NCBI GenBank assembly: GCA_934481345.1 | Contig: CAKSPF010000020.1 | Coordinates: 1-15,903 of the forward strand | Direction of reading: 5' to 3' | Length of the DNA stretch: 15,903 nt | From: an uncultured Clostridia bacterium | GTDB taxonomy: Bacteria > Bacillota > Clostridia > UMGS1810 | Shown here: piece after piece, positions 6,495 through 13,666 of the stretch | Numbering within the stretch: position 1 is the stretch's first letter | Layout of the letters: every line of letters begins with the position of its first letter | Made by a program: the position numbers and the translations under genes | Notes under the pieces: model-generated | What the model was told of the DNA's origin: nothing | The model's input: only the letters and a program-made list of their open reading frames with translations | Databases searched by the model: none

Positions 6495-6923
6495 CTATTT
6501 CACCTCTTTCGATTTTAAATACCTTTCCTCCCATTCTTCAAACAACCAGGTTTCCCAATTACTGATAGCTCGAATGAAATATACATATATCATCTCGTAG
6601 GAAGAACCTATCGAATTACAGTAAACGTGTTCTGCAAGTTCAGATATGATTTCTATATCAACCATATCAAATATGGTTTGATAGTTTATGTACCGTTCGT
6701 ATTCGTTTTCGTACGCTGTTTCAATGTATATTACACGCCAATATGCAATAAGAATTTCTTGCCATTCTTCAAGAATATCATCTAGCGCATACTCAACGTC
6801 AGCCTTAATATACTTACCCAAAAAGCACTTTTCCGCCAAAAACTCTGCAAAACTCATCGGTGTTGCATACGTTGATGAGTATGTAGATTCCAATACGGTT
6901 TCTTTTTTTACAGTTTCTTTCAT
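6495..6923 (-). CDS. Acidic protein of unknown function, coupled to rep
   Basis: This 142-residue protein starts at 6921-6923, 10 bases after GGAGG, and ends with a TAG that touches the rep ATG. It is acidic and rich in Tyr, Glu, Ile and Trp (for example EEWQEILIAYWRVIYIETAY and NWETWLFEEWEERYLKSKE) and looks mostly helical. It has no signal peptide and no cysteine pattern. I do not recognise the family. Its place between the excisionase-like gene and rep, with coupling to rep, suggests an accessory role in replication or copy control. Confidence 0.75.
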   Translation of the reverse strand: MKETVKKETVLESTYSSTYATPMSFAEFLAEKCFLGKYIKADVEYALDDILEEWQEILIAYWRVIYIETAYENEYERYINYQTIFDMVDIEIISELAEHVYCNSIGSSYEMIYVYFIRAISNWETWLFEEWEERYLKSKEVK

Positions 6924-6941
6924 ACTTTTAATACCTCCAAA

Positions 6942-7133
6942 TTAAAGTTTTTTGTTTCCTTGCGAATTGCACGCAATCCATTGCTCCAATCTTTCAATCG
7001 GAACAACAATTCGCTTGCCAATTTTCAAGGCTGGAAAGCCTTTCGAATTCACAAGCTGATAGGCACTATTTAGACCTATGCCTAAATACTTAGCCAGTTC
7101 TTTGACATTTAATGTCCTACATTCTGTAAACAT
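6942..7133 (-). CDS. Excisionase-like HTH_17 DNA-binding protein
   Basis: This 63-residue protein starts at the ATG at 7131-7133 (MFTECRTLNVKELAKYLGIG), 9 bases after AAGGAG; the ATG at 7142 lies too close to that site to be used. It is a single MerR-like winged helix of the HTH_17/excisionase family: LNVKELAKYLGIGLNSAYQL, then the KGFPALKIGKRIVVPIERLEQWI wing. These proteins act as recombination directionality factors for tyrosine integrases or as small regulators. No integrase is present nearby, so the partner is unknown. It is 18 bases upstream of the acidic-protein gene in the same direction, probably heading an operon with rep. Confidence 0.85.
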   Translation of the reverse strand: MFTECRTLNVKELAKYLGIGLNSAYQLVNSKGFPALKIGKRIVVPIERLEQWIACNSQGNKKL

Positions 7134-7163
7134 AAAAATCATCTCCTTGTTTTGATTGTCAAT

Positions 7164-7172
7164 ATCATATCA
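7164..7172 (-). promoter_or_regulatory. Extended -10 promoter element for the excisionase/rep operon
   Basis: TGATATGAT on the minus strand matches an extended -10 (TGn-TATgAT), 31 bases before the start at 7133. No good -35 box is seen, as expected for extended -10 promoters. Confidence 0.4.
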
Positions 7173-7209
7173 CAAAAATTCGCCAAAAAGGAAAATTATA
7201 ATTTGTAAA

Positions 7210-7246
7210 ATAATACTATTTACATTTTTAAAAATAGTATTATAAT
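7210..7246 (+). promoter_or_regulatory. Promoter inside a perfect 12-bp inverted repeat
   Basis: ATAATACTATTT (7210-7221) and AAATAGTATTAT (7232-7243) are perfect reverse complements around a 10-base loop. The -35 (TTTACA, 7219-7224) and -10 (TATAAT, 7241-7246, 16-base spacer) of the gene at 7266 overlap the two arms. A protein bound here would block RNA polymerase, so autorepression by the downstream regulator is likely. Confidence 0.65.
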
Positions 7247-7265
7247 ATTTATAGAGGTGATATGT

Positions 7266-7976
7266 ATGCATAACAAGTCTAATGATAACGAGGTCAAATA
7301 TAAACAGCTTGACGATGAAACTGCAAATAAGATAGCACGCAAACTTCGTAATTTGCGCCAAGAAAAATATCAAAGCAAAGAGAATTTTAAAATAGACTGT
7401 GAAATGATGGAGGTTCCCGCAACCTATGAATCTATGATTAATTTTGAGAGAATACTTTACAAAGAAGATAGTGCTAAAAAGAAACAATCCGTTAAGGGAA
7501 TGCGCCTGGCGACTTTTTATGAATTGTGTGAGTTTTACAAAGTATCGCCAAATTACCTACTTTATGATAAAGCAAGTAGACATATTGAAGATACGGCTGA
7601 CAAGATAAAAGAGGACTGGGGAATAACTGATGATATTTTAGATATGTTCAAATTTGTGTCAAAACACACTAAAACCAGTATAGATAATATGAGCGAAATG
7701 GAATTTTTGGAATTGTTTTTAAAAGAGTGCTTTATGAGAATTGAAGGAATCGCCGGAAATTACATAGGTGCTTTAAAGAGTAAATATGAATTTGAAAACG
7801 AATATATGAATAAAGATAATGGCTTCATTAAGGATAAATACATATCAAATGAAACCGAGCTAATAAATACATACCAAGATTTGCAAGGGGAATTAACTCT
7901 TTATAAACTTGAAATTCTGAAACTGGTTGAAAAATTTTTAGAGAGTATATATAAAAAAAGCTCAACTAAAAAATGA
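7266..7976 (+). CDS. XRE-type regulator with long C-terminal helical domain
   Basis: This 236-residue protein starts at the ATG at 7266-7268, 6 bases after GAGGTG; the frame also contains a GTG at 7257 that lies in that site. The N-terminal 90 residues resemble an atypical XRE domain: KIARKLRNLRQEKYQSKENF, an insertion of about 30 residues, then MRLATFYELCEFYKVSPNYLLYDK, which is the familiar last part of XRE domains. The remaining 145 residues are charged and helical with no known domain, perhaps for oligomerisation or sensing. It is divergent from the excisionase-like gene and sits at the right end of the putative element. Promoter overlap with an inverted repeat suggests autoregulation. 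Confidence 0.75.
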   Translation: MHNKSNDNEVKYKQLDDETANKIARKLRNLRQEKYQSKENFKIDCEMMEVPATYESMINFERILYKEDSAKKKQSVKGMRLATFYELCEFYKVSPNYLLYDKASRHIEDTADKIKEDWGITDDILDMFKFVSKHTKTSIDNMSEMEFLELFLKECFMRIEGIAGNYIGALKSKYEFENEYMNKDNGFIKDKYISNETELINTYQDLQGELTLYKLEILKLVEKFLESIYKKSSTKK

Positions 7977-8018
7977 TTTATCGTTTTGCATTATAAAAAA
8001 TTATCTCTTGTTAACGTC

Positions 8019-8039
8019 ATTATAAGGGTAATTATAAGG
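8019..8039. repeat. Two direct repeats ATTATAAGG, 12-base period
   Basis: ATTATAAGG occurs at 8019-8027 and 8031-8039 in the 117 bases between the regulator and tRNA-fMet. It could be a binding site at the right end of the element, but it is short and AT-rich. Confidence 0.3.
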
Positions 8040-8044
8040 AAAAG

Positions 8045-8089
8045 CAAAAAACAAGGGGCTTTCAAAACTACTTGAAAGTCCCTTGTTTA
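8045..8089 (-). terminator. Intrinsic terminator of the tRNA operon
   Basis: On the minus strand, a stem of about 17 bp (AACAAGGGACTTTCAA pairing with TTGAAAGCCCCTTGTT, one mismatch, short loop) is followed by a T-run. It begins 4-5 bases after the tRNA-fMet 3' end. It may also stop transcripts from the plus-strand regulator gene. End positions are within a base or two. Confidence 0.8.
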
Positions 8090-8092
8090 CTG

Positions 8093-8169
<77 letters not shown>

Positions 8170-8185
8170 ATATAAAATTTTTAAC

Positions 8186-8274
8186 TGGTGCCGGAGACCG
8201 GAATCGAACCGGTACGAAGGGTTAGCTTCGCAGGATTTTAAGTCCTGTGCGTCTGCCTGTTCCGCCACTCCGGC
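8186..8274 (-). tRNA. tRNA-Leu (TAA)
   Basis: This 89-nt type II tRNA has a long variable arm. The anticodon stem-loop is CAGGA-CTTAAAA-TCCTG, giving anticodon TAA. The T-arm is CCGGTTCGATTCCGG, the acceptor is GCCGGAG/CTCCGGC and CCA is encoded. It lies 16 bases upstream of tRNA-fMet and is first in the operon. Confidence 0.95.
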
Positions 8275-8293
8275 GCACCTACCGTACTTATCT

Positions 8294-8322
8294 ATATTAC
8301 CACGGAAGGTACGCTTTGTCAA
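8294..8322 (-). promoter_or_regulatory. tRNA operon promoter
   Basis: On the minus strand, TTGACA (8322-8317), a 17-base spacer and TAATAT (8299-8294), 20 bases before tRNA-Leu. It sits in the short gap after the yabR stop codon. Confidence 0.85.
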
Positions 8323-8340
8323 TAGTTAATTTAATTATTT

Positions 8341-8832
8341 TTAATAAGTATTTCCGCCGCGGCGGCTGCTGCCTCTTTTTGATTCCAGCGAGCGCTTGAT
8401 ATCATGCATTTTTTCATCGCTTGCCTGCTTGAAACGGTTTAACTTATCCTCAAAAGACATATCGCTGTCATTTCTGCTGCCGAAGCTAAACTCTGCCGGC
8501 TGAGTGTGAAAATCCGGCGGATTGCTTCTCGGACTGAAGCTGCGCGGGTTCTTTTTGCCGCGAGGCTTTTTTGCATTATTTGCAATTCCGAGTTTCTCTT
8601 TCATTGCCTGTTTTATTGATAAACCTATTTTACCCTTTTTTTCCGAAGGCAATACCTTAACTTCTACAGTATCCCCGATTTTTAAATGGTCATTAATATC
8701 ATTTACATAATCCAATGACACCTCGGATATATGAACCAGACCGGTTACTCCGCCCTCCAGCTCAACAAATGCTCCAAACTTGGTTATTCCGGTTACTTTA
8801 CCGGTAACAATTTTGCCTTCCTCAAACTGCAT
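8341..8832 (-). CDS. yabR: S1 RNA-binding domain protein, YabR type
   Basis: This is a 163-residue protein. I place the start at ATG 8830-8832 (MQFEEGKIVTGKVTGITKFG), 12 bases after GGAGG; a TTG at 8844 directly touches that site and is unlikely. Residues about 3-72 are one S1 domain (GKVTGITKFGAFVELEGGVTG, then LVHISEVSLDYVNDINDHLK, then KIGLSIKQA). The tail is basic and low in complexity (KKPRGKKNPRSFSPRS, and RGSSRRGG at the end), consistent with added RNA binding. In Bacillus, yabR lies directly after divIC, as here. The role is RNA- or ribosome-associated and not well defined. Confidence 0.9.
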   Translation of the reverse strand: MQFEEGKIVTGKVTGITKFGAFVELEGGVTGLVHISEVSLDYVNDINDHLKIGDTVEVKVLPSEKKGKIGLSIKQAMKEKLGIANNAKKPRGKKNPRSFSPRSNPPDFHTQPAEFSFGSRNDSDMSFEDKLNRFKQASDEKMHDIKRSLESKRGSSRRGGNTY

Positions 8833-8853
8833 ACTCAAATACAACCTCCACAG

Positions 8854-9138
8854 TTATTTTTTATCGTTATAGTTTCTGAATATTTTTTCGTTAGGTTTAA
8901 CCAAACCAAGCTTTCTTGCATATTTTTCAATATATTCATCCGATGAATATTCCTTTGATATCTCCGATAACTCTTTGCTGTATTCCTCTTGACGGGTAAT
9001 TTGTTTTTTTAAGTCGTTTATTTGATTGTTGTAATCCTTAAGTCCGCTGTATTTGTGATAAAAAACGCATGCAAGCAAGCATACCATGGACAAAATCACT
9101 ATTTTGCCAAAAAGACTTTTACTTTTCTTTTGTTTCAC
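8854..9138 (-). CDS. divIC: Septum formation initiator DivIC/FtsB-like
   Basis: This 94-residue protein starts at the GTG at 9136-9138 (KQKKSKSLFGK...), 7 bases after GGAGG; the upstream frame extension overlaps yabQ and is not used. It has the standard bitopic layout: a short basic cytoplasmic segment, one membrane span (about 12-29, IVILSMVCLLACVFYHKY), a coiled coil (LKDYNNQINDLKKQITRQEE) and the DivIC/FtsB closing motif YIEKYARKLGLVKPNEKIF. The protein joins FtsL and DivIB in the division complex at the septum. It sits 70 bases after yabQ and 21 bases before yabR. Confidence 0.9.
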   Translation of the reverse strand: MKQKKSKSLFGKIVILSMVCLLACVFYHKYSGLKDYNNQINDLKKQITRQEEYSKELSEISKEYSSDEYIEKYARKLGLVKPNEKIFRNYNDKK

Positions 9139-9208
9139 AATTCCGCCTCCGCAAAAAGATATATTTACATTATATAACATCATTTTGAAATTGTAAAGAT
9201 ATATTTTT

Positions 9209-9709
9209 CTAATATTTTCGAATTTTTCCTGAAAATATTGTTTTAAGGCGTCCGATTTCATTTTTAGCAAGGTTTAAGATGCAATTTTTAATATTTTCCG
9301 CTTTCTTTTTCACCGCGGAACGTGCCTTTTTGAACGGCAAAGTCATAAAACGCAAAATTTTGTGCAGCGGTTTAAGCACAGCATTTACGGTTTTCATCAC
9401 AAATCTGATTATATGGCACAAAAACCTCATTACATATTCCGAAACCGTTACAAAATAGAACACTGCACCCAGTACAAGTGCAATAGCTTCATATCCTCTT
9501 ATCTGTGCGTTATTAACCTCAAAAGCCGTTATATATACCACACAGAGCTCAATAAACCAAAAAAACAAATCCTGTGCGGCAATTATGCAGCTTTTCGGCT
9601 TGGTACAGCGCCGTATACTCCGGAATATATCAAAAATAATCCCGGACAGTATTCCGCACAAGACCATACAAACAAATACATACGCCTGATGCGATACGGA
9701 TAATTCCAA
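9209..9709 (-). CDS. yabQ: Spore cortex biosynthesis protein YabQ
   Basis: This is a 166-residue membrane protein. The start appears to be TTG at 9707-9709 (MELSVSHQAYVFVCMVLCG), preceded by GGTGGTGATT; no ATG is available nearby. The hydrophobic spans near 8-28, 45-65 and 72-92, with an I-F-D-x-F-R motif after the first span and QDLFFW in the second, match the YabQ family. YabQ sits in the forespore outer membrane and is needed for cortex formation in Bacillus. The C-terminal third is basic and helical. It lies 17 bases after yabP, so the two are co-transcribed. Confidence 0.85.
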   Translation of the reverse strand: MELSVSHQAYVFVCMVLCGILSGIIFDIFRSIRRCTKPKSCIIAAQDLFFWFIELCVVYITAFEVNNAQIRGYEAIALVLGAVFYFVTVSEYVMRFLCHIIRFVMKTVNAVLKPLHKILRFMTLPFKKARSAVKKKAENIKNCILNLAKNEIGRLKTIFSGKIRKY

Positions 9710-9726
9710 TTAAATCACCACCGCCG

Positions 9727-10029
9727 CTATCTGAACATTCTGCCAAACAGACCGGGGCCCTTTGTTTTGAGCGATACCGCAGCATATTCCATAGAATCTA
9801 TTTCACCGGTTATATTTACATCACCGCTGTCAACATTAAGCTTGTTTATATGCAGACCGGCTCCTTTTAAAATAAGTATTCCCTGGTTTTCTGTGTGAAG
9901 AACTATCTCCTCTTCATTAAAGCTTTCCACGTCGTCTACTCCGGAAACACTTACTTTTTTGCGGTTTTCCATAATAATATTATGAATAACATCACTTTTT
10001 ACAGTTTTTATACTTCTCTTTTCTTCCAT
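9727..10029 (-). CDS. yabP: Sporulation protein YabP
   Basis: This 100-residue protein starts at the ATG at 10027-10029, 9 bases after GGAGG. Its beta-rich core (KVSVSGVDDVESFNEEEIVL, then HTENQGILILKGAGLHINKL, then GDVNITGEIDSMEY) is typical of the YabP/YqfC family, followed by a short basic end (GPGLFGRMFR). YabP is a mother-cell sporulation protein in Bacillus. It lies between rqcP and yabQ, the conserved order. The 71-base gap upstream could carry its own sporulation promoter. Confidence 0.92.
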   Translation of the reverse strand: MEEKRSIKTVKSDVIHNIIMENRKKVSVSGVDDVESFNEEEIVLHTENQGILILKGAGLHINKLNVDSGDVNITGEIDSMEYAAVSLKTKGPGLFGRMFR

Positions 10030-10074
10030 TGCAGATTACCTCCAAAACATAATTATCAAATCCGGTTATACCTA

Positions 10075-10104
10075 TACTTATGCCGGAGGCTCGGCTTGTA
10101 TTAC
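10075..10104 (-). promoter_or_regulatory. Weak sigma-E-like promoter candidate before yabP
   Basis: On the minus strand, GTAATAC (10104-10098), 15 bases and CATAAGTA (10082-10075) loosely fit the Bacillus sigma-E pattern (KMATATT, 14-16 bases, CATACAHT). The match is partial. It is plausible mainly because yabP and yabQ homologues are sigma-E dependent. Confidence 0.25.
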
Positions 10105-10340
10105 AAAATTGTGTAAAGATCCGATGCGTCTGCTTTGAGCGCATGCTCTGCCGTTCTTTCCACACGGACGCGTACAGTTTTCTCGCCAAATGTAATAGAT
10201 ATTATATCTCCCTCGTTTACATTTGCAGACGGCTTTGCCGTTTTCTCATTTAGCAAAACCTTTCCCTGTTCGCATGCCTCGCACGCAACCGTTCTTCTCT
10301 TTATAAGTCTTGAAACTTTCAAATATTTATCCAAACGCAT
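10101..10340 (-). CDS. rqcP: RqcP (YabO), S4-domain ribosome rescue factor
   Basis: This 79-residue protein is essentially one S4 RNA-binding domain (MRLDKYLKVSRLIKRRTVA, then EACEQGKVLLNEKTAKPSANV, then EGDIISITFGEKTVRVRV). The length is typical of the Hsp15/RqcP family. In Bacillus, RqcP works with RqcH on stalled 50S subunits to add C-terminal alanine tails that mark unfinished proteins for degradation. The start at 10338-10340 follows TAGGAG by about 10 bases; that TAG is the stop codon of the flippase gene upstream, so the two are translationally coupled. Confidence 0.93.
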   Translation of the reverse strand: MRLDKYLKVSRLIKRRTVACEACEQGKVLLNEKTAKPSANVNEGDIISITFGEKTVRVRVERTAEHALKADASDLYTIL

Positions 10341-10353
10341 ATTATAATCGCTC

Positions 10354-11940
10354 CTATCTTAACAACTTTGCCTTTTTAAGGACTGGTATAATTTTTTTCA
10401 TTCCCGGAATTGTAGTCAAAACATCCTCATTTACTGCTCCCACCGCAAAAATCATAATTACATAAACCATGCCGCCGCATATGATTGATATGAAAAGTGA
10501 AATTGTGTTTCCGAGTTGCATCGTACAGCGGTAAACCGCAAGAACTGCCGCCGCCATAGCTCCGACGCTTATAACAGGTTTTACAATATAATTTATTACA
10601 GAAAATTTAATGTTTAGTTCTTTTCTTATCCAAATGATATTCAGCAATAAAATAACAATATAGCAGGCATTTGTTCCTATGGGCGCACCGTTGATATTAA
10701 TATCGGGATTTTTCACAAGCCAGTTATTCACAATAACCTTTATTACTCCGCCGATTATCATGTTAAATACCGGTATTCTTTCCTTGCCGATTGACTGCAA
10801 TATCGCATTGGTAACCATAACGGCGGACACAAACACCACGGCATATCCCAGTATTCCGAGCGTGGACGCAGCGTTAGTATTGTGATATACAAGTGCCAAA
10901 ATAGGCTCCGCAAGAACCGCCATGCCGACAGCACAGGGAAGTGAAAACAAAATTGTAATTAAAATACTGTTCCCGGTAGCCGTTCTTGCAGCGTCTTTGT
11001 TACCAACCGAATAAGCGCCCGAAATTGCCGGCACAAGGCTTATGCTGAGTGCCGAAATCAGCGTAGGAGGCAGATTAAAAAGCGGAACGGCATATCCGGA
11101 ATACGAACCCCACAAAAATTTAGCTTTTTTGTATGTGAAGCCTGCCACCTTCAGATTACGCATGATCATAGCCATGTCTATAAGGCTTGTAAGGCTGAAA
11201 ACCGATGCACCTATAGTTATCGGAACAGCTATTGCAACAAGCTCTTTTAGTATTGTCTTATCAGAACGAACAAAACCTATAGACGGTTTTGAGTATATTT
11301 TGTTTTTCTTGGCATTGTACACCGCAAACAGAACTATAAACCCCAGAAATCCGCCCATTGCAACACCGAACACTGCGCCTGCGGCGGCATATGTGATACC
11401 GTATTTCATAAGATAATATGCGCCGAAGTAACCTATCAGAAGCTTACCTATTGCTTCGCTCACTTCCGAAAATGCCGTAGGATACATATCCTGGTGTCCC
11501 TGAAAGAAGCCCCTGTATGCACTCATAAATGAAACAAAAAGCATAGCCGGAGATATTGCCATGATGCCGAGTTTCGCATCGGGATTATCCAGCTTTTCCG
11601 CAAAAAATCCTGCGCCGAAAAACAGTATGCAGCTGCCGGCAATTCCTATAATTGCAAGCAGACGAAAGCTTACGCTGAATATCTTTTTTACTTCGCCGTA
11701 ATTACTTTTTGCGCGCGCCTCAGAAATCATTCTTGATATTGCAACCGGTATTCCCGCTGTCGCAACTATAAACAGCCAGGTATACATTGTATAGCTGGTT
11801 GTAAAAAGTGCCATACCGTCTTCATCCAAAAGATATGTAAGCGGTATTTTAAATGCCGCTCCTATAAGCTTAACAATTGCATTTGCAATTATCAGTATAA
11901 ATGCACCTTTCATAAAGCTCTGATTTTTTTCGTTTTTCAT
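10354..11940 (-). CDS. yabM: MOP-family lipid flippase, YabM/SpoVB type
   Basis: This 528-residue polytopic membrane protein has about 14 hydrophobic segments. It starts at 11938-11940, 9 bases after AAGGAG. The N-terminal pattern (FMKGAFILIIANAIVKLIGA, then FKIPLTYLLDEDGMALF, then GIPVAISRMISEA) and ASVFSLTSLIDMAMIMRNL in the middle are typical of the SpoVB/YabM/MurJ-like branch of the MOP exporters, which flip lipid-linked oligosaccharides across the membrane. It heads the cluster leading to rqcP, as yabM does in Bacillus, but the mazG-like yabN gene that normally lies between them is absent. The exact substrate is unknown. Confidence 0.88.
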   Translation of the reverse strand: MKNEKNQSFMKGAFILIIANAIVKLIGAAFKIPLTYLLDEDGMALFTTSYTMYTWLFIVATAGIPVAISRMISEARAKSNYGEVKKIFSVSFRLLAIIGIAGSCILFFGAGFFAEKLDNPDAKLGIMAISPAMLFVSFMSAYRGFFQGHQDMYPTAFSEVSEAIGKLLIGYFGAYYLMKYGITYAAAGAVFGVAMGGFLGFIVLFAVYNAKKNKIYSKPSIGFVRSDKTILKELVAIAVPITIGASVFSLTSLIDMAMIMRNLKVAGFTYKKAKFLWGSYSGYAVPLFNLPPTLISALSISLVPAISGAYSVGNKDAARTATGNSILITILFSLPCAVGMAVLAEPILALVYHNTNAASTLGILGYAVVFVSAVMVTNAILQSIGKERIPVFNMIIGGVIKVIVNNWLVKNPDININGAPIGTNACYIVILLLNIIWIRKELNIKFSVINYIVKPVISVGAMAAAVLAVYRCTMQLGNTISLFISIICGGMVYVIMIFAVGAVNEDVLTTIPGMKKIIPVLKKAKLLR

Positions 11941-11969
11941 TTATTTGTGCTCCTTATTGTTAAAACCGT

Positions 11970-11978
11970 ATTATAACA
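11970..11978 (-). promoter_or_regulatory. Extended -10 promoter for the yabM operon
   Basis: TGTTATAAT on the minus strand is a perfect extended -10 (TGn-TATAAT), 29 bases before the yabM start. No clear -35 is seen. It lies in the 118-base divergent region shared with the second flippase gene. Confidence 0.45.
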
Positions 11979-12058
11979 TATCATAGTATACCATATTATT
12001 CCGAAAAAGAAAATATTTATTTTTTTATTTGCATAGGTTTATATCGGTGATAATTTTT

Positions 12059-13507
12059 ATGAAAAAAACAGGTTTTATTATAAATGTATTCATTATGACC
12101 GGTTCCATGCTTATAATCCGAATGGCGGGAATCGTTTCAAATATATATATATCCGCCAAAGCCGGTGCGGAGGCAATGGGGCTGTATCACGTTATTTTCT
12201 CCGTATATGCCTTTGCCATAACCGTTTCTGTGTCGGGCACGGGGCTTGCCGCAACCCGCCTTGTATCCGAACGGTTCGGTGAAAAAAATCATAACCAAGG
12301 TGCACCTATAATAAAAAAGTGCATTACAATTGCAATGCTCACTTCGGTTTTTGCCGCCGTAATAATGTTTTTCGGGGCAAACTATATATCTATTAATTTA
12401 ATCGGCGACAAAAGGTGTATATCGGCACTCAGAATTCTCGCACTGAGTCTGCCATTTATCGGTGCGTCCGCCGTTCTGAGAGGCGGATTTATTGCAATGC
12501 GAAAAGCCGCCGTTATTACCGGCAGCCAGATTACAGAAGAATTCTCCGCAATATTTATCACAATATATATTCTAAAAAGCAGTGCAGACACTCCGTATGC
12601 ATACATGAGCATGATTATAGGAAACTGCGCCTCAGAGGCATTAGCCTTTATCTATGACTTTATTATGTCAAAAATAATATTCAAAAGTAATGCTATATCC
12701 GCTCATGATGTAAAGTATAAAAGTATTCTGAATATATGTGTTCCGGTAGCTTTGGGTTCTTATCTGAGGGCCGGACTGGTCGCTCTGGAAAATGTTCTGA
12801 TACCAAAGCAACTCGGAAAATTCGGCATAATAAATCCGCTAAGCGAATACGGTGTGGTAAAAGCTATGGCGATGCAGATAATTCTTTTCCCTACAGTGTT
12901 TATTCATTCGTTTGCGTCAATGCTTGTTCCGGAAATGTCTGAAATGAATGCCGCTATGCGAAAAAACGGTATTAAATACGTTGCGGCTCTTGCCATTAAA
13001 TTTACACTGATTTTTGCCTTTGCGGCAGCCGCAGTATTTTATAAATATCATCACGAGCTTGCTCAGACCTTGTACAAAAACGAAAATGTGAGTTTCTATC
13101 TCGGTGCGCTTTCTCTGCTTGTTGTGCCGATGTATCTTGACACAGTGGTAGACAGCATGCTCAAAGGGCTCAACCAGCAAATGAGCAATCTGCGTTACAA
13201 CATAGCAGATTCCGTTTTAAGAGTTTTGGCTATCTGGATTTTCCTGCCGCGGTACGGAATGTATGCATATATAGTCTTGCTGTATGCGAGTGAATTATTC
13301 AATTTGACTCTGAGTATCGGCAGATTAATCCGGGTATCCGGTGTAAGGGTAAAAATCAGTGAATGTATTGTTACTCCTGTGTTTTGTATAGGTATTTCGA
13401 TATTTGCGATAAAACTTTTCCGCTTTTCGGGATTTATACCCGAAATTCTTGTTTTTATTGTAATTTACATGCTTTGCACTTTTATTTTTGATAAAACCGA
13501 AGATTAG
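12059..13507 (+). CDS. spoVB: Second MOP-family flippase, SpoVB-like
   Basis: This is a 482-residue polytopic protein. I place the start at ATG 12059-12061 (MKKTGFIINVFIMTGSML), after GGTGAT; ten upstream in-frame codons begin with TTG and have no ribosome binding site. The opening (LIIRMAGIVSNIYISAKAGA, then EAMGLYHVIFSVYAFAITVS, then VSGTGLAATRLVSE) is the hallmark of SpoVB-type proteins, which belong to the same superfamily as MurJ and act in spore cortex peptidoglycan assembly. It is divergent from, and only distantly similar to, the YabM homologue. The stop codon lies inside the left arm of a palindromic repeat element, so its 3' end is shared with that element. Confidence 0.85.
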   Translation: MKKTGFIINVFIMTGSMLIIRMAGIVSNIYISAKAGAEAMGLYHVIFSVYAFAITVSVSGTGLAATRLVSERFGEKNHNQGAPIIKKCITIAMLTSVFAAVIMFFGANYISINLIGDKRCISALRILALSLPFIGASAVLRGGFIAMRKAAVITGSQITEEFSAIFITIYILKSSADTPYAYMSMIIGNCASEALAFIYDFIMSKIIFKSNAISAHDVKYKSILNICVPVALGSYLRAGLVALENVLIPKQLGKFGIINPLSEYGVVKAMAMQIILFPTVFIHSFASMLVPEMSEMNAAMRKNGIKYVAALAIKFTLIFAFAAAAVFYKYHHELAQTLYKNENVSFYLGALSLLVVPMYLDTVVDSMLKGLNQQMSNLRYNIADSVLRVLAIWIFLPRYGMYAYIVLLYASELFNLTLSIGRLIRVSGVRVKISECIVTPVFCIGISIFAIKLFRFSGFIPEILVFIVIYMLCTFIFDKTED

Positions 13508-13666
13508 GCAAGAGAGACTCGAACCCGATGTGGTTTAAAAATGGAAATTTCGCATAATACAGCAGAAAATTCTGCAAATATACGACCGCCTTTCAAGGAC
13601 GACAAGTTGAAAAGACTTCAATTTTTCAAACGTAAGGCATATTGAGTTCGAGTCTCGCTTGCCTAA
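13504..13666. repeat. 163-bp element bounded by 21-bp inverted repeats
   Basis: The left arm (13504-13524, TTAGGCAAG...GACTCGAAC) and right arm (13646-13666) are reverse complements at 20 of 21 positions. The 121 bases between carry no gene and include a smaller palindrome, GCAGAAAATTCTGC (13562-13575). The left arm overlaps the spoVB-like stop codon and the right arm overlaps the next element by three bases. The form suggests a small non-autonomous (MITE-like) insertion or a palindromic intergenic repeat. Confidence 0.65.

Noticed and set aside
9139..9270. Longer DivIC start at 9270
   Set aside because: It would overlap the end of yabQ by about 60 bases; the GTG at 9138 has a strong ribosome binding site and gives the standard DivIC layout.
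13504..13666. tRNA-like TTCGAGTC motifs in the inverted repeat arms
   Set aside because: The motif resembles a T-loop, but the flanks do not pair as a T-stem and no anticodon arm or acceptor stem is present.
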